Shown piece by piece: positions 15,873 to 20,397 of a stretch of 20,397 nucleotides of DNA. This stretch comes from DASSKO01 sp035690425. Its GTDB lineage: Bacteria > Actinomycetota > Actinomycetes > Propionibacteriales > Nocardioidaceae. The translations under genes and the position numbers were made by a program. Location of the stretch: assembly GCA_035690425.1 (NCBI GenBank), contig DASSKO010000106.1:1-20397 (forward strand). Reading direction: 5' to 3'. Position 1 is the first letter of the stretch; every line of letters starts with the position of its first letter. The notes beneath the pieces were generated by a model. That model was not told the origin of the DNA and did not search any database. It worked only from the letters and a program-made list of their open reading frames with translations.

Positions 15873-16264
15873 GCGCCCTTGCCGATCGACAGCGCGCTGG
15901 CGTAGACATCCTGCGCGTTCTTGACGACCGACACCTGCGCCTGGAACCCGCGTTGGGCGATGACCAGCTGGCTCAGCTGACTCGCCATGTCGATGTCCGG
16001 TCGCCGGACGTATCCGTCGGCGTCAGCCATCGGGTCGTCGGGAGCATGGACGATCCTGCCCTCCGGGTCGCCCAGCGCCGTACCGGAGACGCGGACTCCG
16101 CCTTGGGCCACCGGCTCGGCCATCACGAAGCGGGCCTGGAACGCCGCACCGCTGGTGGGCCGGCTGGTGTTGACGTTGGCGATGTTGTGCGAGAGGGAGT
16201 CGAGCCACGTCTGGTGCATCGACAGGCCGCTGCCGGCGATCCCCAGCAGGTCGAAGGCGCCCAT
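15869..16264 (-). CDS. flgC: Flagellar basal-body rod protein FlgC
   Basis: FlgC is a proximal rod subunit exported through the flagellar channel. I start at ATG 16264, which overlaps the flgB stop (TGATG), giving 131 aa, the usual length. It has the rod signature LGIAGSGLSMHQTWLDSLSH followed by NIANVNTSRPT, then a YVRRPDIDMASQLSQL segment and the C-terminal LVIAQRGFQAQVSVVKNAQD helix. A longer in-frame reading up to 16678 has no family similarity in its extra part and would cross flgB. It may mark export substrates by its N-terminal helix. Confidence 0.96.
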   Translation of the reverse strand: MGAFDLLGIAGSGLSMHQTWLDSLSHNIANVNTSRPTSGAAFQARFVMAEPVAQGGVRVSGTALGDPEGRIVHAPDDPMADADGYVRRPDIDMASQLSQLVIAQRGFQAQVSVVKNAQDVYASALSIGKGA

Positions 16265-16617
16265 CACATGCCGCCGAGGGCGGTCTTGACCAGCGCGAAG
16301 CGGTCGTCGACGGCGCGGGTGACGAGCTGGTACTGGAACACCGAGCGCATCGCGGTCATGGTCTCGGTCGCCAGGTCCACGTTGTTGCCGTCCGGTCCGG
16401 CGGGCGCGCTGGACCACCCGGTCGACGGCGTCACCGCAGCGGTGCTGCCTGCCGCGGCCGCGGAGCGCAGCGTGCTCTCGAAGTCGACGGTGGCGGCGCG
16501 GAAGCCGGGGGTGTCGATGTTGGACACGTTGTCGGCGGCGACGCGCTGACGCAGCGACAGCCCGTCCAGGGCTGAGTACAAGGTGGCCGACACGATGTCG
16601 GGCGCGGACATGGGCAC
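16264..16617 (-). CDS. flgB: Flagellar basal-body rod protein FlgB
   Basis: FlgB is a proximal rod subunit at the start of the rod/MS-ring operon. The 117-aa product has the LYSALDGLSLRQRVAADNVS N-terminal helix, then NIDTPGFRAATVDFES, and a C-terminal LATETMTAMRSVFQYQLVTR helix, all typical of FlgB. GTG 16617 is favoured because a GGAGG ribosome site ends 7 bases upstream; an ATG two codons later (16611) is possible with 13-base spacing. A sigma-28 promoter lies about 70 bases upstream. It overlaps flgC by 1 base. Confidence 0.95.
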   Translation of the reverse strand: MPMSAPDIVSATLYSALDGLSLRQRVAADNVSNIDTPGFRAATVDFESTLRSAAAAGSTAAVTPSTGWSSAPAGPDGNNVDLATETMTAMRSVFQYQLVTRAVDDRFALVKTALGGM

Positions 16618-16689
16618 AGGCCTGCCTCCGGCTACGAGAAGGGCGGGTGCCGGTCCGTCGGCGGGTGGAGCGATCCATGCTCGACTGTC

Positions 16690-16716
16690 TTGTCGGCAGC
16701 AGCGGGCCGCACCTGA
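16690..16716 (-). promoter_or_regulatory. Sigma-28 promoter for the flgB-flgE operon
   Basis: The minus strand reads TCAGGTGC, 11 bases, GCCGACAA. The -10 half matches GCCGATAA at 7 of 8 positions and the -35 half shares TCARRT with the other sites here. It lies in the 130-base gap after the fliT-position gene, which otherwise contains nothing I can call. The leader to flgB would be about 65 bases. Confidence 0.72.
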
Positions 16717-16747
16717 GGGGAATGTTGCGGTGCGTGCTGACGCGTGT

Positions 16748-17131
16748 TCAGCCGGTGATGTCGAGGTAGACCGGCACGTCGGGGGGCGCGGTCTCCCGCA
16801 TCCGCACGGCCACCCTCAGCTGACGGCCGGTGGCCGCGGCTGCAACGGCGATGTCGTGCGCCACCGCAAGCTGCCGCTCATGCAGCAGCCGTGCACGCGG
16901 CACCAGATCCTCGGGCATCGCGCCCCGCACGGGAGGCGGCGACCACGGCGCGGCGTGGACAGGCGCGGCGTGGACAGGCGCGGCGTGGACCAGCTCGGCG
17001 TGGACAGATTTGGCGTGGACAGGCTCAGTGGCGGCGAGCAGCTGCTCCGCCCGCTCGACGCTCAGCTCGAGCTCGTCGAGGGCGCTGACCCAGGCATCCC
17101 GCCAGGTCGGGCCGTCCGCGCCGGTGTGCAT
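16748..17131 (-). CDS. Unrecognised small protein in the fliT position, with VHA repeats
   Basis: I do not recognise this 127-aa protein by sequence. It directly follows fliS (one base between stop and start), the place where FliT, the FliD export chaperone, usually sits. The N-terminal 35 residues (WRDAWVSALDELELSVERAE) and residues 76-112 look helical and amphipathic, in line with a small helical chaperone. Between them lies a run of five xxVHA pentapeptides (36-60) plus a Pro-rich stretch, unlike known FliT. The C-terminal TAPPDVPVYLDITG is beta-like. FliT-like role is inferred from position and size only; it could instead be an unrelated actinobacterial flagellar protein. Confidence 0.7.
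   Translation of the reverse strand: MHTGADGPTWRDAWVSALDELELSVERAEQLLAATEPVHAKSVHAELVHAAPVHAAPVHAAPWSPPPVRGAMPEDLVPRARLLHERQLAVAHDIAVAAAATGRQLRVAVRMRETAPPDVPVYLDITG
16951..17025 (-). repeat. 15-bp tandem repeat in the fliT-position gene
   Basis: Five 15-base units, core CGGCGTGGACAGGCG on the plus strand, encode five xxVHA pentapeptides. The first two units are identical; the others differ at a few bases. The unit matches the fliK array at 8953 at 12 of 15 positions. Confidence 0.88.
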
Positions 17132-17132
17132 C

Positions 17133-17510
17133 TCAGGCCGAGGCGGGGGCCGCGGCCGCGTCCGACCACGCCTGCGCCAGCGGCTGCACGACTGCCAGGC
17201 AGCTTTCGGTCACGGCCGCGTCGCGGTCGACGTTGGACCGCACCAGCTGGACATGGAGCCAGTCGTAGAGCGCGGCCAAGCCCGGCCCACCCTCCCAGGC
17301 ATCCGCCCGGAGGGTGTTGCGCAGCTCGGCCACGATGTCCTGGGCATGCAGCAGCTGGCCGGCAGCCAGCTCGTGGTCCCCACTGCGCTGAGCATCGAGG
17401 CCGCGCTGCAGGTCGAGGAGCAGCCGGTCGTAGAGCATGACGAGCAGCCGCGCCGGGTTGGCGGTCGTCACCGATGCGTTCATGTACGCCGAGCGGGCGC
17501 TAGGGCTCAT
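17133..17510 (-). CDS. fliS: Flagellar export chaperone FliS
   Basis: FliS binds flagellin in the cytoplasm and prevents early polymerisation. Start ATG 17510 has an AGGAGG ribosome site, and the TGA stop of fliD is built into it (TGAGGAGG), giving 125 aa, the usual length. Family traits are the YMNASVTTANPARLLVMLYD N-terminus, LLLDLQRGLDAQ, HAQDIVAELRNTL and AALYDWLHVQLVRSNVDRD. A longer in-frame start at 17675 would lie inside fliD and lacks similarity. It forms a fliD-fliS-(fliT position) unit. Confidence 0.96.
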   Translation of the reverse strand: MSPSARSAYMNASVTTANPARLLVMLYDRLLLDLQRGLDAQRSGDHELAAGQLLHAQDIVAELRNTLRADAWEGGPGLAALYDWLHVQLVRSNVDRDAAVTESCLAVVQPLAQAWSDAAAAPASA

Positions 17511-17523
17511 CTCGTCGTCCTCC

Positions 17524-19071
17524 TCAGCTGCTGTAGGTCGGTAGCGAGCCGATCTGTCCGGCCAGCCACTGGGACTGGTTCTGTAACTGCCCGAGCGCCA
17601 CCTCGAGCGCGGCGTACTGCCGGGTGAGTGCCTGCCGGCGCAGGTCGAGTCGCACGTCCCAGCCGGCGATCGCATCCTCCAGGGAGTCGACCATCGAGGT
17701 GCGCCCGTTGATCGCGGAGGTGACGGTGCCGACCGTGGAGTCGCTGGCGCGCTCGGCCACGGCCGCCAGCCGTGCGGCGAAGCCCTGGGTGTAGGTGAGC
17801 GTGCCGCTGGCCGTGCCAGTCACGGTGATGGCGAGCCCGGCGGCGCCGGTTCCGTCCGCGCCGGTGAGCACCGTGCCCGAGACCGTCGCCGGCCGGCCGT
17901 CGATGGTCCCACCGGTCGTCGTGGCCTCGACCGTGTGCGGCCCCGGCGCGGTGCGCCAGGCCGCACCGACCATGGTGACCTCGCCGGTCCCGGACCACGT
18001 CGCGGTGCCGGTGAACTGGGCGCTCACCCCCGCGGGGTCGGCGGCGTACGCGGCGGCGAACTTCTCGGCGTCGAACGTCACCCGGCCGGAGCGGTCGATC
18101 TCGATGCCCACGGCTGCGAGGGACTTGCCGTCGACGCCGGAGGTGACGCTGGAGATCAGGTCACTGCTCAACGAACGCAGGGTGGTGTCCCCGACGAGCT
18201 GGCCGGCACGCTCGGTGGTGCTGTCGTAGGCGGTGAGGCGGCTGATGTCGGCGAGGGCCGCGTTGGCGGCTTCGACCATCGCCTCGACCTGCTCCGTCAT
18301 CGCCTCCGCGTCCCGGCCGACGGTGATCGCGACCGCGGTGCCGGCCGGTGTCTCCGATGCGAGAATGACATCCAGGCCGGTGACGACACCGCTGAAGGTG
18401 TTCGTCGAGGAGTGCACGGTGTCGCTGCCGATGGTGATCGCGGCATCTCGCCCGGTCGTGACGGCCGCGCCGCCCAGCAGATCCGTGCCGTCGGCGTTGG
18501 TGAGCGTGAAGTCCGTGGCCTCCCCGGTGACCTCGGACTGCACCCGCAGCCGGTAGCTGCCGTCGTCGAGTCGCAGCGTGCTGGCACGCACGCCGGCGTC
18601 CGATGCATTGAGCGCATCGACCAGGCCGCCGAGGGTGCCGTCGCCGGTCTCGATCTCGGTGACGGTGCCGTCGAGGGAGTCCAGGCGTACGACGGTGGAG
18701 CCGGCCGCCGTGACTTGTGCGTCGAGCGCGGCGCTGGTGGTGAAGCTCAGCTGGTGGGCGCGTGCGGTCTGCTTGACGCTGAACGACAGCGAGCTGGGTG
18801 CGTCGTCGGACGTGGTGACGGCGGTGACGTGCTCGCTGGAGCTGCTGGCGACCAGCGGCGACCAGCCGGCGTCGGTCGCGAGCTCGAGCGCCTTCGTCGC
18901 GACGGTGGTGAGCTTGGAGTTGAGTGACTGCAAAGCCGAGACGGTGCTCTCCGCAGCCGACATCTGGATCTTCAGCCGGGTCTGGCCCTGCGCCTCTACC
19001 TGCATCAGCTGGTTGATGAGGGAGGCGGTGTCGAGGCCGCTGATCAGACCGCTGACGCTGGTGTTCACCAT
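17524..19071 (-). CDS. fliD: Flagellar filament cap protein FliD
   Basis: FliD caps the filament and directs flagellin insertion. The 515-aa protein has the classic N-terminal SVSGLISGLDTASLINQLMQ followed by a coiled coil (about 25-60), an exposed beta-rich middle, and the C-terminal coil LEDAIAGWDVRLDLRRQALT to the end, where FliD self-assembles. An inserted domain of about residues 360-430, rich in Gly/Thr/Ala, looks like a variable surface domain. ATG 19071 has an AGGAGG ribosome site. I see no sigma-28 box in the 46 bases between it and the flagellin terminator, so its promoter is unclear; it may depend on read-through. Confidence 0.96.
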   Translation of the reverse strand: MVNTSVSGLISGLDTASLINQLMQVEAQGQTRLKIQMSAAESTVSALQSLNSKLTTVATKALELATDAGWSPLVASSSSEHVTAVTTSDDAPSSLSFSVKQTARAHQLSFTTSAALDAQVTAAGSTVVRLDSLDGTVTEIETGDGTLGGLVDALNASDAGVRASTLRLDDGSYRLRVQSEVTGEATDFTLTNADGTDLLGGAAVTTGRDAAITIGSDTVHSSTNTFSGVVTGLDVILASETPAGTAVAITVGRDAEAMTEQVEAMVEAANAALADISRLTAYDSTTERAGQLVGDTTLRSLSSDLISSVTSGVDGKSLAAVGIEIDRSGRVTFDAEKFAAAYAADPAGVSAQFTGTATWSGTGEVTMVGAAWRTAPGPHTVEATTTGGTIDGRPATVSGTVLTGADGTGAAGLAITVTGTASGTLTYTQGFAARLAAVAERASDSTVGTVTSAINGRTSMVDSLEDAIAGWDVRLDLRRQALTRQYAALEVALGQLQNQSQWLAGQIGSLPTYSS

Positions 19072-19117
19072 CCGCGGGTCCTCCTTGTCGCGTGCGGCCG
19101 GTCAGTGCAGGTGGTGG

Positions 19118-19152
19118 CCGGTGGGGGCGAGGAGTTCACCCGCCCCCACCGG
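19118..19152 (-). terminator. Hairpin terminator after flagellin
   Basis: Arms CCGGTGGGGGCG (19118-19129) and CGCCCCCACCGG (19141-19152) are perfect 12-bp complements with an 11-base loop. It lies 25 bases below the flagellin stop and before the fliD ribosome site. No U-run follows. A strong hairpin fits a highly expressed flagellin message and could also stabilise its 3' end. Confidence 0.82.
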
Positions 19153-19164
19153 TGGAGCGATCAG

Positions 19165-19180
19165 TGACCGAGATCGGTCA
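19165..19180 (-). repeat. Dyad covering the flagellin stop codon
   Basis: TGACCGAGATCGGTCA is a 7-bp perfect dyad with a 2-base centre; its last bases form the flagellin stop codon region. It may be a second small hairpin in the 3' region or a chance palindrome. No protein-binding role can be claimed. Confidence 0.45.
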
Positions 19181-20065
19181 CTGCAGCAGCCGCAGGACCG
19201 ACTGCGGCGCCTGGTTGGCCTGAGCCAGCATCGCGGTTCCGGCCTGCGACAGGATCTGGGAGCGGGTGAAGTTCACCATCTCCTGGGCCATGTCGGTGTC
19301 GCGGATCCGGCTCTCCGACGCCGACAGGTTCTCCACGGCGACGTTGAGGTTGTTGATGGTGTGCTCGAACCGGTTCTGCAGCGCACCGAGGTCGGCACGC
19401 GAGGCCGACACCTCGGTGATCGCCGCGTCGAGCGCGGTGATGGCCGCGGCGGGGTCACCGGCGGTGACGACGTCGTCGGCGGTACCAAGAGTGCCGTCCG
19501 TACCTGCTGTGACGCTACCGACGAAGTCGATCGCGTCGACGCCGAGGTCGGCGGCGCTGAATCCCTCGCCGGCCGTGCCGGACTCGATCGCCACCTGCAT
19601 CGTGTCGCCGGCGGCGTAGCCGACCTGGAAGGCCTTGTCGAAGGAGCCGTCGAGCAGGTTGATGTTGTTGAACGTCGTCTTCTCGGCGATCCGGTCGAGC
19701 TCGGCTACCAGCGCGTCGTTCTCGGCCTGCAACGCCGCCAGCGAGTTCGCGTCGTTGCTGCCGTTGGCCGCCTGCACCGAGAGGTCGCGCATGCGCTGCA
19801 GGATGGAGTGCGTCTCGGTGAGCGCGCCCTCCGCGGTCTGGACGACGCTGACGCCGTCCTGGGAGTTGCGCACGGCGACCTGCAGGCCGCCGATCTGTGA
19901 GCGCAGGCCCTCACTGATGGCCAGGCCGGCCGCGTCGTCGGCGGCGCGGTTGATCCGGAAACCGCTGGACAGCTTCTCCAGCGACTTGGCCATCTGCCCG
20001 TCGGTTACGGACAGGTTGCGGTAGGCGTTCATCGCCGCAACGTTTTCGTTGATACGAAGACCCAT
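19178..20065 (-). CDS. fliC: Flagellin
   Basis: Flagellin is the filament subunit, exported in thousands of copies. I start at ATG 20065, with AAGGAGGA just upstream, giving 295 aa. The D0/D1 N-terminus is textbook (GLRINENVAAMNAYRNL, LEKLSSGFRINRAADDAAGL, GVSVVQTAEGALTETHSILQ), and the C-terminus has ASESRIRDTDMAQEMVNFTR and ILSQAGTAMLAQANQAPQSV. The surface-exposed middle is short (about 140-210), so this is a compact flagellin. A longer in-frame reading to 20164 would cross the promoter and is rejected. It is followed by a hairpin terminator and appears monocistronic. Confidence 0.98.
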   Translation of the reverse strand: MGLRINENVAAMNAYRNLSVTDGQMAKSLEKLSSGFRINRAADDAAGLAISEGLRSQIGGLQVAVRNSQDGVSVVQTAEGALTETHSILQRMRDLSVQAANGSNDANSLAALQAENDALVAELDRIAEKTTFNNINLLDGSFDKAFQVGYAAGDTMQVAIESGTAGEGFSAADLGVDAIDFVGSVTAGTDGTLGTADDVVTAGDPAAAITALDAAITEVSASRADLGALQNRFEHTINNLNVAVENLSASESRIRDTDMAQEMVNFTRSQILSQAGTAMLAQANQAPQSVLRLLQ

Positions 20066-20113
20066 GATCTTCCTCCTTGAGTTGGGTCGGCGGCCCCTCC
20101 ATGGGCCACTACG
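20066..20113 (-). promoter_or_regulatory. Flagellin mRNA leader with GGA-loop hairpin and strong ribosome site
   Basis: The predicted leader of about 48 bases contains a hairpin GGCCC-AUGGAG-GGGCC (20092-20107) with a GGA in its loop, followed by the ribosome site AAGGAGGA (20071-20078), which holds further GGA motifs. This layout, one GGA in a loop and one at the ribosome site, resembles CsrA-repressed leaders such as Bacillus hag. No csrA or fliW is inside the window, so the regulator is inferred. Confidence 0.45.
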
Positions 20114-20119
20114 ACAGGT

Positions 20120-20146
20120 TGATCGGCTGCTGCGGGGAAAACTTGA
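20120..20146 (-). promoter_or_regulatory. Sigma-28 promoter for flagellin
   Basis: The minus strand reads TCAAGTTT, 11 bases, GCCGATCA. Each half differs from the sigma-28 consensus (TAAAGTTT and GCCGATAA) at one base and the spacing is exact. It lies between the sigma-28 gene and flagellin, with transcription expected near 20113. This is the best match of the four sites. Confidence 0.9.
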
Positions 20147-20165
20147 GAGGTCGGTGCGGACCAAT

Positions 20166-20397
20166 TCACTCGTGGGCCGACGGCTCCAGCCGGCTCAGGA
20201 ACGAGCGGTGCGCGGCCACCGCGGCCACATATGCCTCCCGGCGGCGAGCGGCGCAGCCGTTCGGGCGTTCCGGAGGCGCGACCAGCTCCGGGTCGAGCGC
20301 GCTGTTGAGGGCGATCTTGAGCAGCGCGAGGGAGTCGGCGCGGATCTGCGATACCCGAGACTCGGTGACACCGAGCTCGGCGGCGACCTCGGCCATC
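20166..20397 (-). CDS. fliA: Sigma-28 family flagellar sigma factor, C-terminal end (start beyond window)
   Basis: Only the last 76 codons or so are in the window. MAEVAAELGVTESRVSQIRA is the sigma region 4.2 helix-turn-helix that reads the -35 box, of the FliA/WhiG/SigD type. The protein then runs about 45 residues past the end of region 4 (with a GCAARRREAYVAAVAAHRSF segment) where most sigma-28 proteins stop sooner. Its position directly upstream of flagellin, and the sigma-28 promoters downstream, support a flagellar role. The rest of the gene, its start and regions 2-3 are outside the window. Whether it is fliA or a whiG-like paralogue cannot be settled here. Confidence 0.88.
   Translation of the reverse strand, partial: MAEVAAELGVTESRVSQIRADSLALLKIALNSALDPELVAPPERPNGCAARRREAYVAAVAAHRSFLSRLEPSAHE

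Noticed and set aside
16718..16747. Possible terminator after the fliT-position gene
   Set aside because: Only a 4-bp stem (GCGT/ACGC) is visible; not distinguishable from chance in GC-rich DNA.
19072..19100. A GCGACAAG sequence upstream of fliD as a sigma-28 -10 box
   Set aside because: The match is poor and no TCARRT-like -35 element occurs 11 bases upstream.
19911..20102. A 63-codon upstream reading frame overlapping the start of flagellin
   Set aside because: No ribosome site and an artefact-like composition over the flagellin coding region; mentioned only as a possible interfering start in the leader.
20149..20162. Weak inverted repeat GGTC-GGTGCG-GACC as a terminator of the sigma factor gene
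   Set aside because: Only 4 pairs; too weak to call.
1..20397. tRNA, rRNA, CRISPR array, insertion sequence or prophage
   Set aside because: No such sequences seen; all space is accounted for by flagellar genes and short gaps.

Overview
This window is one contiguous flagellar biosynthesis locus from a high-GC Gram-positive bacterium, most likely a motile actinomycete (Actinomycetota). The supporting signs are very high GC, frequent GTG starts, tightly overlapped genes, no P-ring or L-ring genes (flgI, flgH), and a FlbD/SwrD gene next to the stator genes. I cannot name the genus from sequence alone. Every supported gene is on the minus strand, so transcription runs from high to low coordinates. 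No gap between genes exceeds about 200 bases, and I see no tRNA, rRNA, CRISPR array or mobile element.

Layout in transcription order: the 3' end of a sigma-28 gene (fliA/whiG type, cut by the right edge); flagellin (fliC) with its own promoter and a strong hairpin terminator; fliD, fliS and a fliT-position gene (cap and export chaperones); then a long run flgB-flgC-fliE-fliF-fliG-fliH-fliI-fliJ-(NlpC/P60 plus lytic transglycosylase)-fliK-flgD-flgE (rod, MS ring, switch, export ATPase, wall remodelling, hook) ending in a hairpin; then flbD-motA-motB-fliL (stator); then fliM-fliN-fliO-fliP-fliQ-fliR (C-ring and export gate). fliR is cut by the left edge. Most neighbours overlap by 1 or 4 bases, which suggests translational coupling.

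The most useful unannotated layer is regulatory. Four sites share the architecture TCARRTNN-N11-GCCGAYMM, matching the sigma-28 promoter consensus (TAAAGTTT-N11-GCCGATAA). They lie before flagellin, flgB, flbD and fliM, and each is at the head of a transcription unit. If they work, sigma-28 drives basal-body and export-gate genes as well as late genes, which differs from the enteric hierarchy. The fliM promoter also decides that gene's start: the only in-frame start left is a GTG about 7 bases below the -10 box, so the message is probably leaderless.

Other points of interest are a bifunctional wall hydrolase inside the fliJ-fliK interval as a FlgJ substitute, a FliM without the N-terminal CheY-binding peptide, several 15-bp tandem repeats encoding pentapeptides in FliK, the hydrolase linker and the FliT-position protein, and a leader hairpin on flagellin mRNA that shows a GGA loop as CsrA targets do. 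I see no wholly new system; the locus is a recognisable flagellar cluster with uncommon details.
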